64,000 nucleotides of DNA from Campylobacter showae (GTDB lineage Bacteria > Campylobacterota > Campylobacteria > Campylobacterales > Campylobacteraceae). This document shows, piece after piece, positions 1 through 10,530 of the stretch. A program made the position numbers and the translations under genes. The stretch spans positions 1 through 64,000 of the forward strand of contig NZ_CP012544.1 of assembly GCF_004803815.1 (NCBI RefSeq), read 5' to 3'. Positions within the stretch are counted from its first letter, which is position 1; each line of letters opens with the position of its first letter. Under the pieces are notes generated by a model. That model searched no databases, was not told the origin of the DNA, and saw nothing but the letters and a program-made list of their open reading frames with translations.

Positions 1-1311
1 TTGGTCGCAAACGAGGTTTTGGAGCTACTTTCCAAAGAAATTTTACCGTCGGAATTTGAATGCTACATCAAGCAGCTTAAATTTAACGAAAAAAGCTCAA
101 ATTCAACGAACGTCGTATTTAACGCGCCAAACGAGATTATCGCCAAATTTATCCAGACCAAATACGCCTCTAAAATCGCTCATCTTTTTGAGGTAAAAAC
201 CGGACAAAAGCCCGTGATCAACGTCCAAGCCGCGACAAAAACGCAAAGCAAACCGGCTAAAAAAGTGGACGTAAAAGAGATAAAAGCGCAAAGCAGCCTG
301 CTAAATCCAAGCTACACTTTTGAAAATTTCGTTGTCGGCGACTCGAATCAGTTTGCATTTTTAAGCGCAAAAGCTGTTTCCGAGCAGCTGGGTAAAATTT
401 ACAATCCGCTTTTTATCTATGGCCCGACTGGACTTGGCAAAACTCACCTTTTACAATCAGTCGGAAATTTTTGCCTAAACGGCGGTAAAATGGTCATTTG
501 CGTAACAAGTGAGCAGTTTATCACGGACTTTACTTATAACCTCAACAACCACTCGATGGAGCGATTTCGCGAAAAGTACCGAAACTGCGACGTTTTGCTC
601 ATCGACGACGTGCAGTTTTTAGGCAAAACGGATAAAATCCAAGAGGAATTTTTCCACACGTTTAACGAGCTTCACGCTAAAAACGGTCAGATCGTAATGA
701 CATCAGACCGCCAACCAAAGCTGCTAAAAGGCTTTGAAGATAGGCTAAGAACGCGTTTTGAGTGGGGTATTATCGCCGATATCACACCGCCGGAGCTCGA
801 TACTAAAATCGCAATAATCAAGAAAAAATGCGAATTTGATAAAATTTACCTCGACAAAGACGTCATAAACTACATCGCTACAAATATGGGCGATAACATC
901 CGAGAAATCGAAAGCGCGATAATAAATTTAAACGCTTACGCAAGGCTCATGAGACAAGAAATCACGCTAGAATTTGCCAAAAATATCCTGCGCGATCAGA
1001 TAAAAGAAAAGCGCGAAAATATAAATCTAGAAAATATCGTTGAAATCGTAAGCAAAGAGCTAAACGTCAAACCAAGCGAAATGAAAAGCAAATCACGCTC
1101 AAAAAATATCGTCGAAGCTAGGCGCATCGTGATATATCTGGCTAAAAATTTGACGCCAAACTCGATGCCGCAGATCGCTCAGTTTTTTAATATGAAAGAT
1201 CACTCAGCCGTAAGCCACAGCATAAAAAAAATAAACGAGCTAATAGAAACGAACGAATATTTTAAAGTTCGCGTCGAAGAACTAAAGAATAAAATTTTAA
1301 CCAAAGAGTAA
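1..1311 (+). CDS. dnaA: chromosomal replication initiator DnaA
   Basis: DnaA binds DnaA boxes at the origin, opens the duplex and loads the DnaB helicase. The 436-residue product has an N-terminal domain of about 75 residues, a Lys-rich linker, an AAA+ domain with Walker A GPTGLGKT at residues 141-148 and Walker B IDDVQ at 201-205, and a C-terminal helix-turn-helix with the DnaA signature DHSAVSHS near residue 400. The length is normal for the family. The start is TTG at base 1. The window begins exactly there, so the sequence was probably linearised at this gene. dnaN and gyrB follow on the same strand. Confidence 0.98.
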   Translation: MVANEVLELLSKEILPSEFECYIKQLKFNEKSSNSTNVVFNAPNEIIAKFIQTKYASKIAHLFEVKTGQKPVINVQAATKTQSKPAKKVDVKEIKAQSSLLNPSYTFENFVVGDSNQFAFLSAKAVSEQLGKIYNPLFIYGPTGLGKTHLLQSVGNFCLNGGKMVICVTSEQFITDFTYNLNNHSMERFREKYRNCDVLLIDDVQFLGKTDKIQEEFFHTFNELHAKNGQIVMTSDRQPKLLKGFEDRLRTRFEWGIIADITPPELDTKIAIIKKKCEFDKIYLDKDVINYIATNMGDNIREIESAIINLNAYARLMRQEITLEFAKNILRDQIKEKRENINLENIVEIVSKELNVKPSEMKSKSRSKNIVEARRIVIYLAKNLTPNSMPQIAQFFNMKDHSAVSHSIKKINELIETNEYFKVRVEELKNKILTKE

Positions 1312-1449
1312 AAACGTGAATAAAAGTGAAAAAATAAGCAGTTTTTTTAACGCCGCAAATGCCATATTTAAAGCAAATAAAAGCAGTTTTAAACTTTTCA
1401 CGCCACCTACTAATGCTACTAAAAGAAATTTAAAAACAAAAGGAAAAAA
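1312..1449. other. oriC: candidate replication origin (oriC) between dnaA and dnaN
   Basis: This AT-rich 138-base gap holds three motifs close to the TTnTTCAC core of epsilonproteobacterial DnaA boxes: GTGAATAAA at 1316-1324 and GTGAAAAAA at 1326-1334 (both reverse orientation) and CTTTTCAC at 1394-1401 (forward). Runs of A and T between them could serve as an unwinding element. Campylobacter origins are reported downstream of dnaA, which fits. The box matches are imperfect and no strand-skew calculation was made, so the assignment is tentative. Confidence 0.45.
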
Positions 1450-2517
1450 ATGAAAGTCGCGATTAATAAAAACGCTTTAGAAAGCATCGTAACAAATAGC
1501 AATTCTTACCTAGAGAAAAAAGATCTAAGCGCTATAACTTCGCATATATTTATCGGAGCTAAAGACGGTATCCTAAATATCAAAGCAACAGACCACGAGA
1601 TCGGCCTAGCATATGAGCTCTCAAATGTCAAAATCATGGACGAGGGAAATGCTACTGCAAACGGTAAGAAATTACTTGACATCATAAGAAGCCTAAAAGA
1701 CGAAGAAATCACACTAGAGACAGTAAATAACTACCTCTATATAAAACAAAAAAACTCAAAATATAAGCTTCCGATGTACAAATTTGAGGATTTTCCAAAT
1801 TTCCCGACAGTAGAAAATAAAAATAAATTTGAAGTCGACGCCGTAATGCTTGGACGAAGTTTAAAGAAAATTTTTACAAGCATCGACAATAATAACCCTA
1901 AATTTGAGCTAAACGGCGCTCTTATTGACATTAAACAAAACTACATAAACATAGTCGGCACCGACACGAAAAGGCTTAGCGTATTTAGATTTGAAACGCC
2001 GACTCAAAGTGAATTTTCGCTAATAATCCCAAAAAAAGCTATTAGCGAGATACAAAAGCTATTTTTTGACAAGATTGAAATTTATTATGACGATACGACT
2101 CTAATCGCACAAAGCGCAAATTTCGAGTTTTTTACAAAGCTTATAAACGGCAGATTTCCTGACTACAACAGAGTAATTCCGCAAGAAATCAAACGAAGAC
2201 TAAGACTAAGCAGAGATAAGATGATAGAAGGCATCAAAACCGTCTCAATCATCTCTGAGAGCACGAAAATAGTATTTGCTCCTCAAACCATAAGCTTTGA
2301 AAGCATCGTCGAAGATAACTCGGAAGCTAAAACGACGATAGAATTTGCAACCGGACTTGAAGAAGAAATCTACGTCGGCGTGAAAAATAGATACTTGCTT
2401 GATTTCCTACAAAACATCGAAGAGGAACATTTCGAATTTGGATTTAACGACTCAAATTTAGCCTTTACGGTGAGCTCAAACGAGCTAAAAACGGTAATCA
2501 TGCCGATAAATTTATAA
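1450..2517 (+). CDS. dnaN: DNA polymerase III beta subunit (sliding clamp)
   Basis: This is the ring-shaped clamp that holds DNA polymerase III on the template. The 355 residues match the usual length and show the three-fold repeat of the clamp family; the C-terminus ends in a TVIMPINL motif close to the typical clamp ending (MPMRL-like). An A-rich Shine-Dalgarno (AAAGGA) precedes the ATG. It lies between dnaA and gyrB, the standard origin-proximal order. Nothing unusual was seen. Confidence 0.97.
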   Translation: MKVAINKNALESIVTNSNSYLEKKDLSAITSHIFIGAKDGILNIKATDHEIGLAYELSNVKIMDEGNATANGKKLLDIIRSLKDEEITLETVNNYLYIKQKNSKYKLPMYKFEDFPNFPTVENKNKFEVDAVMLGRSLKKIFTSIDNNNPKFELNGALIDIKQNYINIVGTDTKRLSVFRFETPTQSEFSLIIPKKAISEIQKLFFDKIEIYYDDTTLIAQSANFEFFTKLINGRFPDYNRVIPQEIKRRLRLSRDKMIEGIKTVSIISESTKIVFAPQTISFESIVEDNSEAKTTIEFATGLEEEIYVGVKNRYLLDFLQNIEEEHFEFGFNDSNLAFTVSSNELKTVIMPINL

Positions 2518-2531
2518 AATAACAAAGGTAA

Positions 2532-4844
<2,313 letters not shown>

Positions 4845-6236
4845 ATGCTAAAATCAGAACTAAAAGAACGATCAAATAGGTTTAAAACCGCGCTCGAGGT
4901 ATCCTCGATATTTATTTTTAGCGTTATTATTTTGGTCTATATTTTTGTTAAAAAAGACCAAATAAATTTTGACTCTGATGATATTATTCTGATTGCGATT
5001 TTGGTTTTGTGTCAGGTTTATTTTACGGCCTACAAAATTTATCAAAGCTTTCAAACGAGCGTACTCGATCAAGTAACAAAAGCCTATAATAGAGACGAAA
5101 TTTTAAGACTTTTATCAAAGCAAGCTTCTAAATTTAAAGGCAAAAGCGGCGGCAATATGCTAATGCTAAAGATAGAAAATTTAAACGATATAAACGAGCG
5201 TTACAGCTTTGTTAGCACCGATATTTTGCTCAAACGACTAGTCGAGCGGCTGGAGAAATTTTTAAACGAAAAAGTGTCTAAAAACACGCTCATCGGTAGA
5301 TATTCAAACGAGTATTTTCTAATATTTTGTGAGAGTAAAAGTACCGAGCTTATCCATCTTTTAAACGTTTTTGAAAAGAGCATTTTAAGCGACGGAATCT
5401 ACAATATCGAGCTAAAGATCAAATTTGACGCTATCGACATAAATCACTCGGCAAGCCTCAAAAACTCGGTTTCTTATCTCATCCAAAAGCTAAACGAGAG
5501 CGATAACGAGGATAAAGTGGACATCACCGACGATCTTGAAAAAGATGTCTGTAACTGTATCGATATGCAAAGATTTATCTTCCAAACTCAGCTTGTTAAA
5601 AGTCTTCGTTTCGGGCAAAATTTGAAAAATATCATCGTAAAAGTTTACACCGATAAGCAAGGTCTCGTCTCAAAGGCAAAAGTGCAAAATATCGCGAACA
5701 AAAACGGCTACGAGGTGCTTTTTGACATAAATGTCATTAAAAAGCTATCTGAGCTTAAATTTAAAGACGAAGATCCGATCGTGATCGAAATTTCGTCGGT
5801 TTCGATTAGAAATTTGAAATTTACGAATTTTATAAAAGAGTTCGTACAGCTAGGCAAAATCGATCCAAATCGCATTATTTTCGAGTTTAGCGAGAAGCTG
5901 GTATATGATGAGATAAATAGATTTAGAGAAATTTTGACGGAGTATAAAAACCTAGGTTTTCGCTTTGCGCTTAATAAATTCGGCGGCAACAACGCGGGCT
6001 TTGAATATTTTAAATATTTGCCGATAGATTTTGTTATCTACGATATCGAATTTAACAAAAATATCAAAAACGACAAATTTAAAACTCTGTTTGAAAATCT
6101 AAATTTGACCGCAAAAAGAGTAGGCGTAAAATCCATCGTGAGATTTGTGGAGGACGACGAGTTTTACAACATCGCGGAGCGCTATCAGACCGACTTCGCG
6201 CAGGGCTTTTTCATAGAGAAGCCAAAAGAAATTTAA
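4845..6236 (+). CDS. membrane protein with degenerate GGDEF and EAL-like domains
   Basis: The 463 residues begin with two predicted membrane helices (about 17-36 and 43-62), followed by a GGDEF-fold domain (about 75-220) and an EAL-like domain to the C-terminus. The diguanylate cyclase signature is RYSNEYF instead of RxGGDEF, and the EAL metal-binding DDFG is replaced by NKFGG. Neither catalytic site looks intact. It may therefore sense or bind cyclic-di-GMP, or act as a scaffold, rather than make or break it. Its ATG directly abuts the gyrB stop codon and queF follows after 9 bases, so it probably belongs to the gyrB transcription unit. The fold assignment is by motif similarity only. Confidence 0.7.
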   Translation: MLKSELKERSNRFKTALEVSSIFIFSVIILVYIFVKKDQINFDSDDIILIAILVLCQVYFTAYKIYQSFQTSVLDQVTKAYNRDEILRLLSKQASKFKGKSGGNMLMLKIENLNDINERYSFVSTDILLKRLVERLEKFLNEKVSKNTLIGRYSNEYFLIFCESKSTELIHLLNVFEKSILSDGIYNIELKIKFDAIDINHSASLKNSVSYLIQKLNESDNEDKVDITDDLEKDVCNCIDMQRFIFQTQLVKSLRFGQNLKNIIVKVYTDKQGLVSKAKVQNIANKNGYEVLFDINVIKKLSELKFKDEDPIVIEISSVSIRNLKFTNFIKEFVQLGKIDPNRIIFEFSEKLVYDEINRFREILTEYKNLGFRFALNKFGGNNAGFEYFKYLPIDFVIYDIEFNKNIKNDKFKTLFENLNLTAKRVGVKSIVRFVEDDEFYNIAERYQTDFAQGFFIEKPKEI

Positions 6237-6245
6237 AGGAAAAAA

Positions 6246-6953
6246 ATGCAAGAAAATGAGGTTGTAGAGCCAAAATACGGCGAGAAAATAATAAGCGAAT
6301 TTGACGTAGAAAAAGACCTGGAAATCTGGGAAAACAAGCACGAGCGCGACTATAAGATCAAGATCACGTTGCCGGAGTTTTGCTGCTTATGTCCGCGCTC
6401 GGGGTATCCTGATTTTGCGACGATATATCTTGAGTACGTGCCGGCTAAATTCGTCGTCGAGCTAAAAGCGATCAAACTCTACATCAATAGCTTCATGACG
6501 CGCAACATCAGCCATGAAGACAGCATAAATGAGATTTACGGCGTTTTAGAGCGAAAACTGGCTCCAAAATGGATGAAGATCACGGGCGATTTTAACCCGC
6601 GCGGCAACGTCCACACGATAATTGAAATTTGCTCGGATGAGATAATCAAAAAAACGCAAGAACAAAGCTTTGAAGCGCCGAAATTTGAGAAATTTACGCG
6701 AGATAGCGATCGAAGTTTCGATAGAGGCGGTTATGGAGCACGCGAGTCTAAATTTAGCAAAGACGGCTCTCGCGGCAAGAGTTTTGGAGCCGATAAAAAA
6801 GGTGCGAAAACCGGCGATAGAAAACCTCGCGCGAGTAAAGATAAATTTGACGATAAACCGCGAAGGGCTGGTAGTAAAGAAGGTTTTAAAAAGCCTGAAT
6901 TTGCCGGCGAAAAGCGCGCCCGCGTCGTGAAAAAATCATCGGAAGATAAATGA
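6246..6953 (+). CDS. queF: NADPH-dependent 7-cyano-7-deazaguanine reductase QueF with a basic C-terminal tail
   Basis: QueF reduces preQ0 to preQ1 in queuosine synthesis, a modification of tRNA wobble bases. The first ~140 residues are the type I core: the catalytic Cys lies in LCPRSGYPDF with the proton-donating Asp in PDF, and the substrate and NADPH-binding ELK, LYINSF and SHE segments follow. Residues from about 145 to 235 form an extra tail rich in Lys, Arg, Asp, Ser and Gly, with RGG-like stretches, predicted disordered. Type I QueF enzymes are normally about 120-150 residues, so the tail is unusual. The stop overlaps the next gene by 4 bases (ATGA), which suggests translational coupling. 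Confidence 0.93.
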   Translation: MQENEVVEPKYGEKIISEFDVEKDLEIWENKHERDYKIKITLPEFCCLCPRSGYPDFATIYLEYVPAKFVVELKAIKLYINSFMTRNISHEDSINEIYGVLERKLAPKWMKITGDFNPRGNVHTIIEICSDEIIKKTQEQSFEAPKFEKFTRDSDRSFDRGGYGARESKFSKDGSRGKSFGADKKGAKTGDRKPRASKDKFDDKPRRAGSKEGFKKPEFAGEKRARVVKKSSEDK

Positions 6954-8179
6954 TAAGCGCGCAGCTCATCGAACACATCTTTAAAGCCGCGTCCATCTCG
7001 CGCTGGAACGACTATCCAAAGATGACGAATTTAGTCGAGCTTGATAAGCAGGCGCATAAATTTATCATCGCGTATTTCATCGCAAAGCTCGAGCACGGCG
7101 CCGATATGAACTACATCATCGAGGCGGGTATTTTCGAGTTTCTCGCGCGAGTCGTAGTCACGGATATACGCCCCGACGTGTTTCATCAGATGCAAAAAAC
7201 CAAAAACGAGCAAATAAACGCCTGGGTATTAACGATCCTAGAAGGGCTGGTAAAAGACGTCGAGGGCGGTAAATTTTTAGAGCGGATGCGCCGCTATCTC
7301 ACGCACAAGGATAAAGCTCACGCCAAAGAGCGCCTGATCCTAAAAGCCGCTAGCTATCTCGCGACGCGCTGGGAGTTTTCGATCGTTTATCAAACGAGCA
7401 AATTTCTAAGCGACATAGACGAGCTAAAAGCGCGCGTGGAGGAGGAGCTGGAGGATTATTACGAGCTAATAGGCGTGCGTAAAATCGTGATGAACCAAAA
7501 GCTAGCCAAGCTAGTCGATCTAGCCGGCAGACTGCGCTTTCAAAAGCGCTGGGCGCAGACGCCTCGCATCCCTGAAACAGCGGTTTTAGGCCACATGTTA
7601 GTCGTGGCGATTTTGAGTTATTTTTACTCGCTTGAGGTTAAGGCCTGCAAAACGAGGCTAGAAAATAACTTCTTTTGCGCGCTCTTTCACGATCTGCCCG
7701 AGTCGCTAACGCGCGATATCATTAGCCCCGTAAAATACGGTATCGAAGGGCTAAACGAGATAATCAGCGAATACGAAATGCGCCTGATAGATGAGAAAAT
7801 TTTGCCTTTCGTACCTGAAAATTTTAGAGACGAGTTTAGTTATATCCTCGGTATCCGCATGGAGAACGGCAAATTTATCAAAAATGAGTTTGAAAATAGG
7901 ATCTGCGAGAAAAAGCCTCTACACCACGAGGGCACGATGGAGAATGTAAACGAGGATAAATTTAACGCCATCGACGGCAAAGCGCTTAAATTTTGTGACA
8001 AGCTCGCGGCGTTTTTCGAGGCGGGGATCTCGATCAGCTACGGCGTGAAGTCAAACGAACTAACCGAAGGTTTTAATAATATGGATAAATTTTTTCAGAA
8101 AAATCAGAGCTTGGACGGAGTGAATTTTTTAAAAGTTTGCGATGATTTTAAGGAGCATTTTTCGCTTTTACAGGTTTAA
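6950..8179 (+). CDS. HD-domain protein (YfbR-like phosphohydrolase family)
   Basis: The 409-residue protein is largely helical. In its second half a histidine (GHMLVVAIL) followed about 40 residues later by FHDLPESL gives the H...HD metal-binding pattern of HD phosphohydrolases, close to the HD_3/YfbR type that acts on nucleotides. A later conserved Asp in FCDKLAAFFE could complete the site. The N-terminal half contains a weaker, similar His-containing segment (LDKQAHKFIIAY), so a duplicated domain is possible. The substrate is not evident. It overlaps queF by 4 bases. Confidence 0.75.
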   Translation: MISAQLIEHIFKAASISRWNDYPKMTNLVELDKQAHKFIIAYFIAKLEHGADMNYIIEAGIFEFLARVVVTDIRPDVFHQMQKTKNEQINAWVLTILEGLVKDVEGGKFLERMRRYLTHKDKAHAKERLILKAASYLATRWEFSIVYQTSKFLSDIDELKARVEEELEDYYELIGVRKIVMNQKLAKLVDLAGRLRFQKRWAQTPRIPETAVLGHMLVVAILSYFYSLEVKACKTRLENNFFCALFHDLPESLTRDIISPVKYGIEGLNEIISEYEMRLIDEKILPFVPENFRDEFSYILGIRMENGKFIKNEFENRICEKKPLHHEGTMENVNEDKFNAIDGKALKFCDKLAAFFEAGISISYGVKSNELTEGFNNMDKFFQKNQSLDGVNFLKVCDDFKEHFSLLQV

Positions 8180-8182
8180 AAA

Positions 8183-8287
8183 CCCTCTCTCAGATGACTG
8201 CGGCACACGCCTAGCCTAAGTGCTCTGCTGTGTTCCCACCCTGAAGCGGTGCCTAGAAGAGACATTGCACAGGTCTAAGAAAGGGCA
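8183..8287 (-). ncRNA. ffs: signal recognition particle RNA (4.5S, bacterial small type)
   Basis: Read on the minus strand, the segment has the core of SRP domain IV: a GTG-GGAA-CAC hairpin (plus-strand 8230-8239) flanked by CAGG on the 5' side and AGCAG on the 3' side, the internal loop bound by Ffh. Downstream a GGCGTGTGCC element resembles the distal arm of E. coli 4.5S RNA. The two ends pair: CCCTTTCT at 8285-8278 with AGAGAGGG at 8190-8183. A run of T follows the 3' end, so the terminal stem can also act as terminator. It is antisense to its neighbours and lies in the gap between two plus-strand genes. The ends are estimated. Confidence 0.85.
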
Positions 8288-8293
8288 AGAGCG

Positions 8294-8299
8294 ATTTTA
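8294..8299 (-). promoter_or_regulatory. candidate -10 element of ffs
   Basis: On the minus strand TAAAAT lies about seven bases upstream of the inferred 5' end of the SRP RNA, in an AT-rich stretch as expected for a Campylobacter housekeeping promoter. No clear -35 was assigned. Confidence 0.4.
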
Positions 8300-8334
8300 C
8301 TCAAATTTTACTTAAATATATTTTAGGCGGCAAC

Positions 8335-8769
8335 ATGGGATTTGATATAAAATGTAAATTTTTGTCGTTGTTTAGGGAGTTTTTGGTCTATCACCACCGC
8401 TCGCTCGAGTTTCGCGCGAAGATATTTGCGGCTATCATCTCGGCAAAACTCAATCCCGAAGAGGACGATTTTGCAAATTTATACGATATCTCGAGCGAAA
8501 TTTACGGCGGCGACGAGAACCGCAAACGCGTACTTATCGAAACCACCAGAGAGTATGTCTCCCGTATCAAACGCAAAGACCCGATGACGCTTGATAGCTT
8601 GCTCTTAGCGATCGATCAGGCCATCAGAGCGAACAAAAACTATGCGCTAAAGATCGACTTCGAGCACCTACGCAGGCTCATCGACGCCGACGAATACGAA
8701 GGCCTCGTGCAGCAACGCGTGTATGATTTCTTGTTATACGAGGTAAAAACCTACGCACCAAACAGATAA
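8335..8769 (+). CDS. hypothetical helical protein
   Basis: This 144-residue cytoplasmic protein has no signal peptide or membrane segment and consists of amphipathic helices. A distant resemblance to TerB-like helical domains is possible but not established. It follows the ffs region and precedes the frameshifted secreted-protein gene after 34 bases. I do not recognise the family and propose no function. Confidence 0.7.
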   Translation: MGFDIKCKFLSLFREFLVYHHRSLEFRAKIFAAIISAKLNPEEDDFANLYDISSEIYGGDENRKRVLIETTREYVSRIKRKDPMTLDSLLLAIDQAIRANKNYALKIDFEHLRRLIDADEYEGLVQQRVYDFLLYEVKTYAPNR

Positions 8770-8803
8770 AACGTCAAATTCGAAGGTCAAATTTCGCCTA
8801 TTT

Positions 8804-9470
8804 TTGCTGCTTTTTTGCGGTGCTTTTTATTCGGCTTTTTATTACGGATCTGATTTTTTTGCTGAAGATGTGCTTGATGACGGCATTTACAAAGAGGTCG
8901 ATATGTCGGAGGCCGGCAGCGCGACCGATATAAATTTTACCGTCAAAAAGGCCGGTATCTACGAGATAAGTTTCATCTACGCGCAAGATCCGCAAAAGCA
9001 AAAAGAGGAAGAAAAGCTTAGCGAGGAGGTATTTCCCGGATACGGCAGCGAAGAGTTTACGAAGTGGTTTTGCGAGAAGTCTACAGCCGCTAAGCTAGCC
9101 GGTTACTACGGCTATACGACGCAAGGCGTCCCTGAGCCTATGGGTACGAGCGAAGAGGAAAAATCGGCCTGCACAGGCGAAAAAATCTTGTTAAAAGTAG
9201 CACTAAAATCCATGCAAAACCGTGAAATAAGCTACGCAAAAGGCGGCGAGGCAAACAAATTTAAGCACCCTAACCGAAACCTTTGATCTGTCAAAATACG
9301 GCGCGACTTCATGGTACAGCACGCCAAACGGAGGCTTTGCGCACGATAAAGTTTTGCTCCGCACTGAGTTCGAAAAAGGCGAGTATAGCGTAAAAATGCA
9401 GGCTCTAAGCGACGCACCCGAGCTAAAAAAGATCGTGACTTTTATTAAAATTAGCAGATATCACAACTGA
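8804..9470 (+). pseudogene. secreted/anchored hypothetical protein gene with a frameshift
   Basis: The first frame (start TTG at 8804, stop at 9286) encodes a hydrophobic N-terminus, then an acidic domain with KAGIYEISF and a Cys pair. Around 9235-9283 the reading moves by one base: the +1 frame continues without stop to TGA at 9468-9470 with coherent protein (for example TETFDLSKYG, then LLRTEFEKGEYSVKMQ), which has the beta-strand character of the first part. The full product would be about 220 residues. A missing A in the A-rich stretch near 9253 would explain the break. Either a real mutation or a sequencing error is possible. The start is uncertain because in-frame codons upstream include no ATG. 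Confidence 0.65.
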
Positions 9471-9516
9471 AAGTGATGATTTGGGAGATTTTGCACGTCA
9501 AATTTGACTAAATTTA

Positions 9517-10203
9517 CTAAAAATTCCTAAGTCCTATTTCTAAATTTGAACGTATCAAATTTGGATCAAATTTAGCCTTCGCCTGCGTCAAATTTCCGAA
9601 ATTTTCACCCGTGTCTAGGAAATTTTGCAGGTAATAAACGCCTCTGTATCCGTGCTCGTACAAAATCTCGCTCATAGCAGAGATATCGGTCTCGTCTAGC
9701 AAGTCCGCATGCACCGTCGTTCTAACCTCAAATTTAAGGTCGGTTTGCAGCAAAAACTCAAGTGTTTGCAAGAAATTTTTATACAAATTTGAGCCGGTAA
9801 CCTTTAGAAATTTCTCCTTCGGCGCTTTAAAATCAAGCGCGATATAGTCGATCAAATTTAACGAGATAGCCTGCCCAAGCGCGGTCAAATTTGAGCCGTT
9901 GGTATCGACTTTGAGTGAAAATCCGCGAGACTTTACCTCGCTAGCTAGCGGCAAAAACGCGGGGCTAAGCGTGCATTCGCCGCCGCTAAAAACCACTCCA
10001 CTAAGCTTGCCTTTGCGCTTGTCTAAAAATTTGATAAACTCAGCACGGCTGATCTGTCCGGCGCCCGTGACGATAGAGACGTTGTAACAGTAGGCGCAGC
10101 GCATGTTGCAGCCCGCAAACCACGCTATACAGGCCGTTTTGTCGGGGTAGTCGAGAGTCGTAAAGGGGGTGAGCGAGTAAAGCGGAAAATCAGCGTCTTT
10201 CAC
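9517..10203 (-). CDS. nrdG: anaerobic ribonucleotide reductase activating protein (radical SAM)
   Basis: NrdG uses a [4Fe-4S] cluster and S-adenosylmethionine to generate the glycyl radical of class III ribonucleotide reductase. The 228-residue protein opens with LTPFTTLDYPDKTACI, then the cluster motif CNMRCAYC (CX3CX2C) and the SAM-binding GGEC. This layout fits the NrdG/pyruvate formate-lyase activase group. Its start is 17 bases downstream of a small gene that encodes only a glycyl-radical domain, which supports the assignment. No full-length nrdD is in this window. Confidence 0.85.
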   Translation of the reverse strand: MKDADFPLYSLTPFTTLDYPDKTACIAWFAGCNMRCAYCYNVSIVTGAGQISRAEFIKFLDKRKGKLSGVVFSGGECTLSPAFLPLASEVKSRGFSLKVDTNGSNLTALGQAISLNLIDYIALDFKAPKEKFLKVTGSNLYKNFLQTLEFLLQTDLKFEVRTTVHADLLDETDISAMSEILYEHGYRGVYYLQNFLDTGENFGNLTQAKAKFDPNLIRSNLEIGLRNF

Positions 10204-10220
10204 GTTTTACTCGCAGGAGT

Positions 10221-10382
10221 TTAGCGGGATTTTGGCTCGCAAAATTTGACGCGCTCTTTGTGCTCGCCTTTTTTGCCGAGGTTAAAGCTCTCTACCGGGC
10301 GGTGGTAGCCCATTACGCGGGTGTAGACGACGCATTTCGTGCGCTTTGCCTCAAGCGAAGCTAGGATTTCTTTGTCGCTCAT
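10221..10382 (-). CDS. stand-alone NrdD-type glycyl-radical domain (53 residues)
   Basis: The 53-residue product contains RTKCVVYTRVMGYHRP, which matches the C-terminal glycyl-radical segment of NrdD (R-V-x-G-Y), with the radical glycine at residue 25. The remaining ~600 residues of a normal NrdD are absent. The ATG at 10382 is preceded on the minus strand by GGAGTGACAA, a good ribosome-binding site, and nrdG follows 17 bases after the stop, so the pair looks translated as an operon. It may be a spare radical domain, as YfiD/GrcA is for pyruvate formate-lyase, or a remnant of a lost NrdD. Confidence 0.75.
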   Translation of the reverse strand: MSDKEILASLEAKRTKCVVYTRVMGYHRPVESFNLGKKGEHKERVKFCEPKSR

Positions 10383-10530
10383 TTGTCACTCCTTGATAAT
10401 TGATGTCAAATAGTATAGCACTTTGTAGATAACTACCGTCTTAAATTTCTCGGCACGTCTTTGTTTTTCAGCCATTGTTAAAAGTATGGTAATATCCACG
10501 TTACGATTAAATTTAAAACAAAGGAAAAAT

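Noticed and set aside
10486-10530. Upstream start for tpx at 10486
   Set aside because: It lies within the promoter region; the ATG at 10531 has a proper ribosome-binding site and begins the conserved protein.
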